A stretch of 42,549 bases of DNA from an uncultured Lachnospiraceae bacterium (GCA_904395885.1 CAJFOF010000037.1:1-42549), one strand, 5' to 3'. Counted from the stretch's first letter, positions 1-7,291 are shown. The notes: a model not told the origin generated them from the sequence alone. A program made the numbers and translations.

Positions 1-301
1 CACTATCTTTCAGCACGTTTGCGATACATGTTTCCTGAGGCTTCAGCATAATCTTCTCCTCCAGGCCGATCTTGCAGTTGGTCCACAGCCCGATGGAGAA
101 AGGGTATTTCCCGGTCATCAGGGAGCCCCTGTGGGGGGTGCACAGCGGGAATGTGCTGTAGGCATGGGAGCAGCATACGCTCTCCCTGCAGAACTGATCC
201 ATCCAGGGGGTCTCCACCGGATCCTCCCCCATGCAGCCCAGGGCGTGGGCCCTCCACTGGTCAGCGAAAATGTACAAAAGGTTCGTTTTTTTGTCTGCCA
301 T
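1..301 (-). CDS. Sulfatase (formylglycine-dependent), N-terminal part, cut by window edge
   Basis: The reading frame starts with ATG at 301 and stays open for 100 codons until the window ends. An AGAAAGGAG ribosome binding site lies just upstream. The protein begins MADKKTNLLYIFADQW, where D14-Q15 match the N-terminal metal-binding part of type I sulfatases. The catalytic signature C54-T-P-H-R58 follows, then G-S-L-M-T-G, as in the alkaline-phosphatase superfamily. The Cys-type signature is matured to formylglycine; in anaerobes a radical-SAM anSME normally does this, and none is visible here. No signal peptide is seen, so the enzyme may be cytoplasmic. It lies 26 nt behind the Rrf2 gene on the same strand and is probably cotranscribed with it. 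This stretch looks more GC-rich than its neighbours. The substrate cannot be told from 100 residues. Confidence 0.85.
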   Translation of the reverse strand, partial: MADKKTNLLYIFADQWRAHALGCMGEDPVETPWMDQFCRESVCCSHAYSTFPLCTPHRGSLMTGKYPFSIGLWTNCKIGLEEKIMLKPQETCIANVLKDS

Positions 302-327
302 TTTGAATCTGCTCCTTTCTGAACACG

Positions 328-750
328 TCAAGACAGGCGCTGGTAATACGTATTCAAAATGTCCTGCAGCGAGATCGCTTCCATTGCCGCTTCCGCAGTC
401 TCCTGAATTTTGTCATAATGTTCCTGTAAAGCAAGCTGAATATTAACACCGACACCACATTCCGGATTGGTATGGGTATCCAGATGAAGAAGGGGCTTTC
501 TGCCCTCCACCGCCCTGTACACATCCAGCAGGGTAATAGAATCTGGAGAACGTTTCAGCACCGGATTCGCCTGGCCTCTCGCACTGCTGATCAGGCCGGC
601 ATTTTTCATTTCCGCCATCAATCTCCGGACATAGGAGGGGTTTGTGCAGATGCTGACTGCAATCTGATCGCTGGCAAGTCTGGATTCCTTGTTTAAATAG
701 ATAAAAAGCAGGATATGAACCGCATCACTCAGTTTTGTAGAAAATTTCAT
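328..750 (-). CDS. Rrf2-family winged-helix transcriptional regulator
   Basis: This 140-residue protein has the Rrf2 layout: N-terminal MKFSTKLSDAVHILLFIYL, a winged HTH with the recognition segment NPSYVRRLMAEMKNAGLI (residues about 37-54), a wing rich in G/S/R, then a helical dimerisation tail. Only two cysteines are present (C35 in the HTH and C98 in PECGVG), so the three-cysteine Fe-S ligand set of IscR/NsrR is missing. It may sense something else or not bind a cluster. The ATG at 750 is preceded by GGAGGA. The sulfatase follows 26 nt downstream. A perfect palindrome overlapping its own promoter (793-813) suggests autorepression. Confidence 0.85.
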   Translation of the reverse strand: MKFSTKLSDAVHILLFIYLNKESRLASDQIAVSICTNPSYVRRLMAEMKNAGLISSARGQANPVLKRSPDSITLLDVYRAVEGRKPLLHLDTHTNPECGVGVNIQLALQEHYDKIQETAEAAMEAISLQDILNTYYQRLS

Positions 751-792
751 CGAGTTCCTCCATAAATGCCTTCCTTCATAAGGCAGCCATTT

Positions 793-832
793 ATGTTACT
801 TTTAAAGTAACATCTTTTGTCTCTGTTGTCAA
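793..832 (-). promoter_or_regulatory. Promoter and palindromic operator of the Rrf2 gene
   Basis: On the minus strand TTGACA (832-827) is followed by 17 nt and TACTTT (809-804). A perfect inverted repeat, ATGTTACTTT, one base, AAAGTAACAT (793-813), covers the whole -10 box. A regulator bound there would block RNA polymerase. The adjacent Rrf2 gene is the natural candidate, but that link is inference. Confidence 0.7.
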
Positions 833-1506
833 GTTTCTCTCATTTTCTCCATTTGGAATCGTCCCCTGCGCCTGCACCGACCTGGCCGCAGATAAGCAAC
901 AGGAAACAGAGCCAGACTGAGAAAAACTCCGCAGACCACATCCACGATGGAATGCTGTTTGATCATCATCGTTGATAGGCAGATCAGGATGATCCATATG
1001 TAAAGGAGCCAGCGCACCATTGGCCGACTGGAAAACCAGCAAAATTTTCTGGCAATCAGCCCCACAGCTATAGAACTGGATACATGGATGGAGGGGCAGA
1101 CGTTGGTTGCCGTATCTATAGAATACAGAAATCCCACCAGCCAGCCAAAAGGGTTATCCGGAACAGTCTGAGGTCGCAGATTCAGGCCATTTGGAAAAAG
1201 CCAGTACACTGCCAAACAAAAAGTCGTCCCGCCAAACATCAGGAAACACAGTTCCAGAAAATCCTGCTTTCTGGCAATCATTGTCCATACCAAAGAAACT
1301 CCGATCAGCAAAAACCAGGAGACATACGGAATCACAAAAATCTCCATAAAAGGAATTTTATCGTCCAGCGGGCAGTCTATGAGAAAAAAATCCCCCTTCC
1401 TCGTCTCCAGGGCAAAAAAACCCGCCAGGTAAAAAATTCCATAAGTAAGGGCCAGACAGTGAGGATTTTCCCTGATCCAATCTTTTATCTTGTCTATCAT
1501 TTTCAT
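829..1506 (-). CDS. PAP2-superfamily integral membrane phosphatase/transferase-like protein
   Basis: This 225-residue protein has about six hydrophobic segments and a degenerate PAP2 active site: N-L-R-P near 109-112, C-P-S-I-H-V with H141, and S178-T-x5-H185-x3-D189. Canonical PAP2 proteins have Ser-Arg in the third motif; here it is Ser-Thr. The spacing resembles the AUR1/inositol-phosphotransferase-like branch. It probably acts on a lipid phosphate at the membrane, with unknown substrate. It starts 18 nt after lrgB and has a GAGGATGGTGAG ribosome binding site, so it is likely the third gene of the lrgA-lrgB operon. ATG codons at 1506 and 1500 are both possible starts. The C-terminus is basic (RPGRCRRRGR). 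Confidence 0.7.
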   Translation of the reverse strand: MKMIDKIKDWIRENPHCLALTYGIFYLAGFFALETRKGDFFLIDCPLDDKIPFMEIFVIPYVSWFLLIGVSLVWTMIARKQDFLELCFLMFGGTTFCLAVYWLFPNGLNLRPQTVPDNPFGWLVGFLYSIDTATNVCPSIHVSSSIAVGLIARKFCWFSSRPMVRWLLYIWIILICLSTMMIKQHSIVDVVCGVFLSLALFPVAYLRPGRCRRRGRFQMEKMRET

Positions 1507-1524
1507 TTCTCACCATCCTCAGCA

Positions 1525-2217
1525 TCAGGCCAGTCCGGAGATGATCGGAACCAGAATCACGGTCAACAGACCTGCCACAGCAATGGCCAGGCTGCTCATC
1601 GCCCCCTCGATCTCCCCCAGCTCCAGCGCTTTCGATGTCCCTACGGCGTGAGCGCTGGTCCCCAGCGCCAGTCCTCTGGCTACTGGATGATGGATCTTCA
1701 CCATCTTAAAAATCAGCTCCGCCATTACACTACCTGCTACCCCTGTCAGAATAATTGTCACCACAGTGAGCGCCACAATACCTCCGGCCTCCTCGCTGAC
1801 GCCCATGCCGATGGCGGTGGTTATCGATTTAGGCAGCAGAGTTACATAGTCCTCATGGCTCAGTCCCAGAAGTTTTACCAGACAGAACACACTGAAGGCG
1901 CTGGCCGCCACGCCGGACCCAATGGCCGCAAAGACGGCAGCACAATGCCTTTTCAGCATCTCCAATTGTTTATAAAGGGGAATCGCCAGACAGACCGTAG
2001 CCGGTGTCAGGAGATAACTTAAATATTTTGCTCCCTCGTTGTATGTCTGATAGTCGATCCGAAAGACAGCAAGAAAGGCTATGACCAGAATGGAGGCAAC
2101 TAAAAGAGGATTTAAAATTGCCCACCCCAGTTTCTTTTTCAGCCACAGGGCCGCCAGATAAGCCCCCACACTGAGCACCATTCCAAAATACAGGGAAGTC
2201 CCCAACAGCTCATTCAT
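1525..2217 (-). CDS. lrgB: LrgB/CidB-family membrane protein
   Basis: This 230-residue polytopic protein matches LrgB along its length. The conserved blocks are LLPKSITTAIGMGVSEEAGG (residues about 130-149), HPVARGLALGTSAHAVGTSK and a glycine-rich last segment. LrgA/LrgB pairs influence murein hydrolase activity and lysis in staphylococci and export glycolate or pyruvate in plants and bacilli; the role here is not shown. The start codon overlaps the lrgA stop by 4 nt (ATGA), which indicates translational coupling. No LytSR two-component pair is nearby, so control differs from the staphylococcal model. Confidence 0.92.
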   Translation of the reverse strand: MNELLGTSLYFGMVLSVGAYLAALWLKKKLGWAILNPLLVASILVIAFLAVFRIDYQTYNEGAKYLSYLLTPATVCLAIPLYKQLEMLKRHCAAVFAAIGSGVAASAFSVFCLVKLLGLSHEDYVTLLPKSITTAIGMGVSEEAGGIVALTVVTIILTGVAGSVMAELIFKMVKIHHPVARGLALGTSAHAVGTSKALELGEIEGAMSSLAIAVAGLLTVILVPIISGLA

Positions 2218-2579
2218 CTTTCTACCTCCTTCTCCCCCTTACGGCGAATGATAACCTCAGCAGCTTTTCCCGTAACCGCCATCACAAAAGCCGTTGTAAC
2301 CAGAATAATCACTAGATAGGGAACGGCTACTTTCGCCAGAAGATCTTTTGACTCCAGAATTCCGGCCATGGCCGGGATAAACAGCATGGCCATAATCTCC
2401 AACAGAAAATTTCCGACTCTCTCGATCTGCTCTACTTTTACCAGACCGGCTAACAATAAAAACAGCAGAAGAAACAGACCGTAAACCCCTGCCGGAACCG
2501 GAAAAGGAAGGATCGTATAAAGCAGTTCCCCCGTCATTGTAACAGCAAAAATTATCGCTGCCTCTTTTATTAGTTTCAT
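2214..2579 (-). CDS. lrgA: LrgA/CidA-family holin-like membrane protein
   Basis: This is a 121-residue membrane protein with four hydrophobic segments. It carries the family core PVPAGVYGLFLLLFLLL and LEIMAMLFIPAMAGI. I chose the ATG at 2579 (MKLIKEAAIIF) because it follows GAGAGGAG and begins the hydrophobic region; an in-frame ATG at 2609 would add ten polar residues. It is the first gene of lrgA-lrgB-PAP2, with its own promoter at 2634-2662 directly behind the ridA terminator. LrgA is the small holin-like partner of LrgB. Confidence 0.9.
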   Translation of the reverse strand: MKLIKEAAIIFAVTMTGELLYTILPFPVPAGVYGLFLLLFLLLAGLVKVEQIERVGNFLLEIMAMLFIPAMAGILESKDLLAKVAVPYLVIILVTTAFVMAVTGKAAEVIIRRKGEKEVER

Positions 2580-2633
2580 TTTTACTATGTCTCCTCTCGC
2601 AGTAATCATCCGTAAAACAATGAAATCTTATGC

Positions 2634-2662
2634 ATTTTACCACCAGTTCCCCAAGGTTTCAA
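2634..2662 (-). promoter_or_regulatory. Sigma-A-type promoter of lrgAB
   Basis: TTGAAA (2662-2657), a 17-nt spacer and TAAAAT (2639-2634, preceded by TGG) lie between the ridA terminator and lrgA. The predicted leader is about 50 nt. Confidence 0.7.
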
Positions 2663-2677
2663 GACATAACTCTACAG

Positions 2678-2719
2678 AAAAAAAAGAAGCCCTGCCAGGA
2701 TCCTGTCACATCCTGGCAG
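2678..2719 (-). terminator. Rho-independent terminator of ridA
   Basis: A perfect 10-bp stem, CTGCCAGGAT with ATCCTGGCAG (2692-2701/2710-2719) and an 8-nt loop, is followed on the minus strand by GGCTTC and eight T residues. Confidence 0.85.
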
Positions 2720-2746
2720 AACTTCTCTCTGCTCAACAACAAATCA

Positions 2747-3133
2747 TCAGCCGCAAATTGCAATCACTTCTACTTCCGCCAGAACGCCCTTGGGAAGTTC
2801 TCTGACTGCCACACAGGATCTGGCCGGACGGCTGGTAAAATACTTGCCGTAGATTTCATTAAAAGCGGCAAAATCAGACATATCAGCCAAGAAGCAGGTG
2901 GTTTTCACTACTGATTCAAAACTTGCCCCTGCTGCCTCCAGAACTCCTGAAATATTTCTCATGATCTGCTCTGTCTGGGTACTGATATCGCTCCCTTCAA
3001 CCTCACCGGTTGCCGGGTTCAGCGGGATCTGGCCGGACGCATACAGCATGCCGTTTACCACTTTTGCCTGGGAATAGGGGCCGATAGCGCTGGGCGCTTT
3101 GTCTGTCTGAATCGTACTGATCTGTGTTTGCAT
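2747..3133 (-). CDS. ridA: RidA-family enamine/imine deaminase
   Basis: This 128-residue protein fits the YjgF/YER057c/UK114 family in length and motifs: [11 protein letters not shown] (Y20), ASGQIPLNP, the signature region [13 protein letters not shown] with R105 and C107, and E120 near the end. RidA hydrolyses reactive 2-aminoacrylate and related enamines made by PLP enzymes, and acts as a cytoplasmic trimer. GGAGGTGCCTT lies before the ATG. It is transcribed alone, ends at a strong terminator, and diverges from a PAS/HTH regulator with shared repeat boxes between them. Confidence 0.93.
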   Translation of the reverse strand: MQTQISTIQTDKAPSAIGPYSQAKVVNGMLYASGQIPLNPATGEVEGSDISTQTEQIMRNISGVLEAAGASFESVVKTTCFLADMSDFAAFNEIYGKYFTSRPARSCVAVRELPKGVLAEVEVIAICG

Positions 3134-3162
3134 AAGGCACCTCCGTATTAATATTTTTTATG

Positions 3163-3260
3163 AATCAATGGTATCACTAAAATATTTTTTAGTCAATGAA
3201 TATTTTATGAATTCAAAATAAAAAATTTTTCATTGATTAATCTCCGAAATGGGCTATAAT
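3163..3260. promoter_or_regulatory. Divergent promoters with three AATCAATGAA-like boxes
   Basis: The intergenic stretch is very AT-rich. The minus-strand promoter for ridA reads TTGACT (3196-3191), 17 nt, TACCAT (3173-3168). The plus-strand promoter for the regulator reads TTGATT (3233-3238), 16 nt, TATAAT (3255-3260). Three similar decamers overlap these boxes: AATCAATGgt (3163-3172), AgTCAATGAA (3191-3200) and, inverted, AATCAATGAA (3229-3238). They may be operator sites of the divergent regulator. Part of the similarity comes from the -35 TTGA core itself. Confidence 0.5.
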
Positions 3261-3293
3261 AAACTCAAATCCATTGTATCAGGGGTATTGCAT

Positions 3294-3971
3294 ATGAAGA
3301 AAAGCAGCATCCATCTCACGGACACCGACCGTGCCATACTAGATTCCTACTGCCACATGCTGGAAGGGCTATCCGCCTATCTCGGCGCGGGTTATGAGAT
3401 CGTTCTCCACAGTCTGGAAAGCTACGAACACTCTGCTATCAAAGTCATCAACGGGTTTTACACCGGGCGCAGAGAGGGCGCGTCCATCACAGATCTGGCG
3501 TTGAATCTTTTGGAACAGATCAAAAATAAAAAGCAAAGTGACAGCGGCATCACCTACTATGCGACCAACGCAAAGGGAGAACCCTTAAAATCCTCTACCA
3601 TCCCCATCAGAGGGGAAAAGGGGCGCATTATCGGTCTCCTCTGTATCAACTTCTATCTGAATACGCCTGTATCGGATCTCCTGAAAAATTTCTGCGGCAC
3701 AGCGTCTTCGTCCCCGGAACTTTCGACTCCTTTTCAGCAGGAAAACTTTTCTTCTGACAGCACTGCCCTTATCCAGGACACTGTCCGTCAGACAAAAAAC
3801 CAGGTGTTTCTGGATCAGACTATCGCTTCGTCCAACAGAAACAAAGAGATCATCCACCGTCTGTATCAGAAGGGAATCTTTCATCTTAAGGACGCCGTTC
3901 TGCTGACGTCCCAGGAATTGAACATCAGCAAAAACACGGTGTATCTCCACCTGCGCCATATAGAACACTGA
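3294..3971 (+). CDS. YheO-type PAS domain / HTH transcriptional regulator
   Basis: This 225-residue protein has a YheO-like PAS region at about 10-130, with the family-like segment Y-E-I-V-L-H-S-L and later G-R-I-I-G-L-L-C-I-N. A linker and a C-terminal HTH (L-T-S-Q-E-L-N-I-S-K-N-T-V-Y-L-H-L-R, about 203-220) follow. I chose the ATG at 3294, preceded by AGGGG, because the in-frame ATG at 3249 lies inside the promoter: the -10 TATAAT is at 3255-3260. The ligand is unknown. Divergence from ridA suggests sensing of an amino-acid or imine-related metabolite, which is inference. The GNAT gene follows after 18 nt. Confidence 0.8.
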   Translation: MKKSSIHLTDTDRAILDSYCHMLEGLSAYLGAGYEIVLHSLESYEHSAIKVINGFYTGRREGASITDLALNLLEQIKNKKQSDSGITYYATNAKGEPLKSSTIPIRGEKGRIIGLLCINFYLNTPVSDLLKNFCGTASSSPELSTPFQQENFSSDSTALIQDTVRQTKNQVFLDQTIASSNRNKEIIHRLYQKGIFHLKDAVLLTSQELNISKNTVYLHLRHIEH

Positions 3972-3989
3972 GAAAGGAAATGCCAAGCT

Positions 3990-4766
3990 ATGACCGTCAT
4001 CTCCACTGAAAAGTATCTTACGCCAGCAGCGAAGGCAGGGCTGATCCGACTGTTTCAGATATGCCAAACAAAAGATGCTTATTGTCCCTCTTATCCGGAA
4101 GATGGGGATGTCTTCTTCTTTTTGAGGGAAAAGGAACAGGATTCCGATTTCGCAGCAGCTTTCATCCTCTTTCATCTGGAAGAAGACCTCTGGGAGGTCA
4201 CGGCTCTTACCCATCCTGCCTTCCGGCAAAAGGGCTGTTTCCGACAGCTTTTAGATGCGGCCGAAGAGTCTTTTCCCAATGCCGATTTCGTCTTCGCCGT
4301 ACCCCCAAAAGCAGAGCCGGCCGCCTCTGTTCTGAAAGCCATTGGCGCCCATTATTGGTATGCGGAGCATGTGATGGCTATGGACGCACCGGACTTTCTC
4401 ACTCCCTCTGGCGAAACCGTATCCCCTTCCTGTCAAATTCAATGGCCGGATGGCTGCAGGACGTCCCCCGGGGATGATATTTCAGCTTGTTTTTACGGCA
4501 ATCAGACTCTTACCGCATCCTGCCGGCTGAACTTTTCCGCCGGCACTGAGGGATCCGCCTGCTGTATCTATCAGGTCTTGGTTCCGGAGGTTCTCAGAAA
4601 CCGTGGATGGGGCTTTCGTTTTCTCACAGCTCTCATCCCCTGTCTCATCCAAAAAAAGGTCCGACACTTTCTCCTCCAGGTCTCTGGAGACAATCTGCCT
4701 GCCATGGCCTTATACAAAAAAACAGGGTTTCGGATTACCGAAACCCTGTGGTATTACCTGTATTAA
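3990..4766 (+). CDS. Tandem GNAT-domain N-acetyltransferase
   Basis: This 258-residue protein contains two GNAT folds. The N-terminal copy (about 1-130) has V-T-A-L-T-H-P-A-F-R-Q-K-G-C-F at the acetyl-CoA position; its Q/R-x-x-G-x-G/A loop is imperfect. The C-terminal copy (about 150-258) has L-V-P-E-V-L-R-N-R-G-W-G-F and ends GDNLPAMALYKKTGFRITET, the classic motif B and Y-x-K-x-G-F signature. Only the second domain looks fully able to bind acetyl-CoA. The substrate is unknown. It follows the PAS/HTH regulator in an apparent operon (AAAGGA ribosome binding site). Its last 50 bases carry the terminator of the convergent relQ gene, and the two stop codons overlap. Confidence 0.85.
   Translation: MTVISTEKYLTPAAKAGLIRLFQICQTKDAYCPSYPEDGDVFFFLREKEQDSDFAAAFILFHLEEDLWEVTALTHPAFRQKGCFRQLLDAAEESFPNADFVFAVPPKAEPAASVLKAIGAHYWYAEHVMAMDAPDFLTPSGETVSPSCQIQWPDGCRTSPGDDISACFYGNQTLTASCRLNFSAGTEGSACCIYQVLVPEVLRNRGWGFRFLTALIPCLIQKKVRHFLLQVSGDNLPAMALYKKTGFRITETLWYYLY
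4716..4749 (-). terminator. relQ terminator embedded in the GNAT coding sequence
   Basis: A perfect 12-bp stem (4722-4733 with 4738-4749, loop of 4) is followed on the minus strand by seven T residues (4722-4716). It lies wholly inside the last codons of the convergent plus-strand GNAT gene, where it encodes part of K-T-G-F-R-I-T-E-T-L. Confidence 0.88.
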
Positions 4767-5476
4767 GATGAACGCCGTACCTGAACTCCCTGGGATTCTA
4801 TCTGCTGACGGATCTCATACATCTTTTGATCCGTCTGTGCGATTACCTCGGCACACTGGCGAAGCTCCTCGCTGATTTCCTTTTCATTGACCACCTCTTT
4901 TTTGTACTTGAGCTGGTGATCCAGACTGGCCCAGAAATCCATGGCAATAGTGCGAATCTGGACTTCCACCCTCATAGGCTTTTTGCAGTCTGAGAAAAAA
5001 ACTGGTATCTCAACGATCATATGGTAGCTTCTGTAACCATTTGGCTTTGGATTTTTAATATAATCTTTGATGGCAACCACGGTGATATCATCCTGCCGGA
5101 CCAGCATATCAGCGACCTCATAGATATCATCTACGAAAGAACAGATCACGCGGATTCCCGCCACATCATCCAGATGGTCCACCATAGACTCCAGAGAAAT
5201 GGGAAGTCCTCTTCTCTGCAGCTTTTCTACAATGCTCATGGGCTTTTTGACCCTGGATTTAATCATTTCAATAGGGTTGCGCTGGTTTCTCACTGAAAGT
5301 TCATCATTGAGGACTTCCAGCTTTGTCTTCACCTCCCGGATTGCACAGGTATACATCATCATCACCTGCTGGAACTGGCGGGCCTGGCTCACCAGAATAT
5401 CCGGTACCTGAACCACGTCCGGAACACTGACAATCGATTGCTCCAGTTCGCTGTTGGGATTCATGCTGATATTCAT
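4763..5476 (-). CDS. relQ: Small alarmone synthetase, RelQ/YjbM type (GTP pyrophosphokinase)
   Basis: This 237-residue single-domain (p)ppGpp synthetase lacks the HD hydrolase, TGS and ACT domains of long Rel. Visible motifs are S-R-V-K-K-P-M-S-I (ATP binding), the H-L-D-D-V-A-G-I-R core near 101-109, N-P-K-P-N-G-Y-R-S-Y-H (G-loop tyrosine) and V-E-V-Q-I-R-T-I-A-M-D-F-W with a downstream L-D-H-Q-L-K-Y-K helix. It transfers pyrophosphate from ATP to GDP/GTP in the cytoplasm; RelQ proteins are homotetramers. The start at 5476 follows AGAGGTG. It has its own promoter and an intrinsic terminator, so it is monocistronic. Its stop codon overlaps that of the convergent GNAT gene. Confidence 0.9.
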   Translation of the reverse strand: MNISMNPNSELEQSIVSVPDVVQVPDILVSQARQFQQVMMMYTCAIREVKTKLEVLNDELSVRNQRNPIEMIKSRVKKPMSIVEKLQRRGLPISLESMVDHLDDVAGIRVICSFVDDIYEVADMLVRQDDITVVAIKDYIKNPKPNGYRSYHMIVEIPVFFSDCKKPMRVEVQIRTIAMDFWASLDHQLKYKKEVVNEKEISEELRQCAEVIAQTDQKMYEIRQQIESQGVQVRRSS

Positions 5477-5516
5477 TCAAAACACCTCTTAATAGTATAA
5501 GCTCGTCTTATATTCT

Positions 5517-5545
5517 ATTATAAAGGCAAATTATAATTCTTTCAA
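5517..5545 (-). promoter_or_regulatory. Sigma-A-type promoter of relQ
   Basis: TTGAAA (5545-5540), a 17-nt spacer and a perfect TATAAT (5522-5517). The leader is about 35 nt and AT-rich. Confidence 0.8.
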
Positions 5546-5589
5546 TGAAAGATTCCTTAAATTTTCCTAAAATGATTGCAGAGAAATTT

Positions 5590-6432
5590 TTAGATTTCCT
5601 CTGCCGCCTTTACCGCATCATCCAACCAGGGAGCCTCCACGTACTCGATCCGCCCGCCGTCAACCATTGCGGCCACCTTCGGATCGATGGGAATTCTGGC
5701 AAGCACCTTGATGCCGTGCTCTCTCGCTGCTTCATCGATATGGCTCTCTCCGAATACACTGATCTTCTTTCCGCAGTCCGGGCATACCAGATAGCTCATA
5801 TTCTCCACTACGCCCAGGATCGGAATATTCATCTTCTCTGCCATGTTAACGGCCTTCGTTACGATCATGGATACCAGTTCCTGGGGAGAGGTAACAATGA
5901 TAATTCCTGCTACCGGAAGGGACTGGAATACTGTCAGCGGCACGTCTCCGGTTCCCGGAGGCATATCCACAAACATATAATCGATATCCTGCCATAAGGT
6001 GTCGGACCAGAATTGTTTCACTGCTCCGGCGATGACAGGGCCTCTCCAGATGATCGGATCTGTGTCTTTATCCAACAGGAGGTTGGCAGACATGATCTCC
6101 ACCCCCTCCAGAGATTTAGCGGGAACCATCAGCCGTCCGTCAGGAGTCGTAGCCACGCCGTCACTTCCAATTCCAAATGCCTTGGGAATAGAGGGGCCAG
6201 TGATATCTGCATCCAGGATAGCCGTGCGTTTTCCTTTCCGATTCATTTCCACTGCCATCAGGGCTGTTACCAGGGACTTTCCAACGCCGCCTTTTCCACT
6301 CACAATGCCGATTACTTTTTTTACAGAGCTTTCCGGCGCCAAATTTGCTAAAAAGCTAGTCTGTTCTGCTGTACGGCTGCTGCAGCTTTCCCCGCAGGAG
6401 CTGCAGTCATGTGTACAATTCTCTGCGCTCAT
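5590..6432 (-). CDS. Mrp/NBP35-type P-loop ATPase, iron-sulfur cluster carrier
   Basis: This 280-residue protein has a deviant Walker A, G-K-G-G-V-G-K-S (about 46-53), the D-A-D-I-T-G-P-S-I-P switch region, the V-D-M-P-P-G-T-G-D Walker B region and the C-P-D-C pair that bridges a [4Fe-4S] cluster between dimer subunits. The N-terminus adds a four-cysteine motif C6-x3-C10-x2-C13-x3-C17, resembling the extra cluster site of Nbp35. It probably holds and delivers Fe-S clusters to apoproteins in the cytosol. Its own promoter is at 6477-6505; the ribosome binding site is AAAGGAGA. An imperfect hairpin spans the stop codon, but I see no clear U-tract. Confidence 0.92.
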   Translation of the reverse strand: MSAENCTHDCSSCGESCSSRTAEQTSFLANLAPESSVKKVIGIVSGKGGVGKSLVTALMAVEMNRKGKRTAILDADITGPSIPKAFGIGSDGVATTPDGRLMVPAKSLEGVEIMSANLLLDKDTDPIIWRGPVIAGAVKQFWSDTLWQDIDYMFVDMPPGTGDVPLTVFQSLPVAGIIIVTSPQELVSMIVTKAVNMAEKMNIPILGVVENMSYLVCPDCGKKISVFGESHIDEAAREHGIKVLARIPIDPKVAAMVDGGRIEYVEAPWLDDAVKAAEEI

Positions 6433-6476
6433 ATTCGCAAATCTCCTTTCAACTGTACTCTTTACACAGTATTTCT

Positions 6477-6505
6477 ATTATATTCCTGTTTTCATAAATT
6501 GTCCA
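6477..6505 (-). promoter_or_regulatory. Sigma-A-type promoter of the mrp-like gene
   Basis: TGGACA (6505-6500), a 17-nt spacer and TATAAT (6482-6477), lying in the folT-mrp gap. Confidence 0.75.
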
Positions 6506-6552
6506 GCTTTTGCCCCGGCTCAAGACTTCCTCTCACGGCGTCCCTTCACTCT

Positions 6553-7122
6553 CTAACGCACAAAATCGGCCGCCTTCCGCAGTTCTTTTAAAACGCCAGA
6601 CCTCTCCAGCGCCCCTGCCACCATTACAAACACCAGAGAGTCTACCGGCCACATAATCAGATTCTTTAAAACTCTCGGTCCAAGCAGAACCAAAAAGCCT
6701 TTTCCGCTGAGCATAGACAGCCATAAGGTGTTCAAAAGCAGGTTGCATACCACGATTACAACCAGCCGTGCAGCCATAACCCGCGCAAAGCTGAGAGGTC
6801 TCTTATACCAGAAAGCGCCATAAATCACGCCTGCCAGAATTGCATTGAACGTAAATCCAAAAAAGAAAGCGCCGCTGGGGTTAATGATGTATTTTAAAAT
6901 ATCCATCACACCGCCGAAAACGCCCCCCACTACAGGACCAAAAATGAAATGCACCAGCTCGTTGGCAAGGCCGGCAAACCCTAAGTTAAAATAATCTCCC
7001 ACCCGGATTGTAAAATATCCAAGGACAATGGAGAGGGCGCCAAACATGGCACACAAGGTAATGGTCCGTACCCGGAAAAGCTCCCGGTATGAATCGGTGA
7101 ACAAAGTTGCTAATTTCTTCAT
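6553..7122 (-). CDS. folT: Folate ECF transporter substrate-binding membrane component (FolT)
   Basis: This 189-residue hydrophobic protein has about six membrane segments. Its family features are R-T-I-T-L-C-A-M-F-G-A-L-S-I near the start, G-F-T-F-N-A-I-L-A-G-V-I-Y-G in the middle and N-T-L-W-L-S-M-L-S-G-K-G-F. As an S component it binds folate and works with a shared EcfA-EcfA'-EcfT module, not present here. The assignment is strongly supported by the THF riboswitch directly upstream. The start at 7122 follows AAAGGAGGT. The gene appears to be monocistronic. Confidence 0.92.
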   Translation of the reverse strand: MKKLATLFTDSYRELFRVRTITLCAMFGALSIVLGYFTIRVGDYFNLGFAGLANELVHFIFGPVVGGVFGGVMDILKYIINPSGAFFFGFTFNAILAGVIYGAFWYKRPLSFARVMAARLVVIVVCNLLLNTLWLSMLSGKGFLVLLGPRVLKNLIMWPVDSLVFVMVAGALERSGVLKELRKAADFVR

Positions 7123-7179
7123 AAAAAATTACCTCCTTTGCAGACCTCGGACTACAATAGGAGATAAAACTCTCGTATT

Positions 7180-7275
7180 GCAGCGGGATGCGACATGTGT
7201 ACCGCAAGAACATCTTTTCGTCCGGCTGGCAACTCCCCGTCCATCCGGCACTTAACGCACACATATCTACTCTGC
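7180..7275 (-). promoter_or_regulatory. Tetrahydrofolate (THF, folT-type) riboswitch aptamer
   Basis: The minus-strand RNA carries the conserved folT-motif blocks in order: GCAGAGTAGAT at the 5' end, GCGTTAAGTG, CCGGATGG, a variable hairpin, then GCATCCCGCTGC closing P1 (GCAG with CTGC). It ends about 60 nt before the folT start codon. Downstream, ATCTCCT can pair with the AAGGAGG ribosome binding site, so ligand control is probably translational. The aptamer is recognised from memory of the consensus, not from a covariance search. Confidence 0.88.
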
Positions 7276-7291
7276 ATTTTATAAAATTTTA

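Noticed and set aside
1084..2022. 312-codon plus-strand ORF opposite the PAP2-like and lrgB genes
   Set aside because: It lies antisense to two clear membrane protein genes, has low-complexity Gln/His-rich content, and has no ribosome binding site.
5575..5612. Inverted repeat GCAGAG-AAAT across the mrp stop codon as a terminator
   Set aside because: The stem is short and imperfect, and the following sequence lacks a U-tract, so I did not list it as a terminator.
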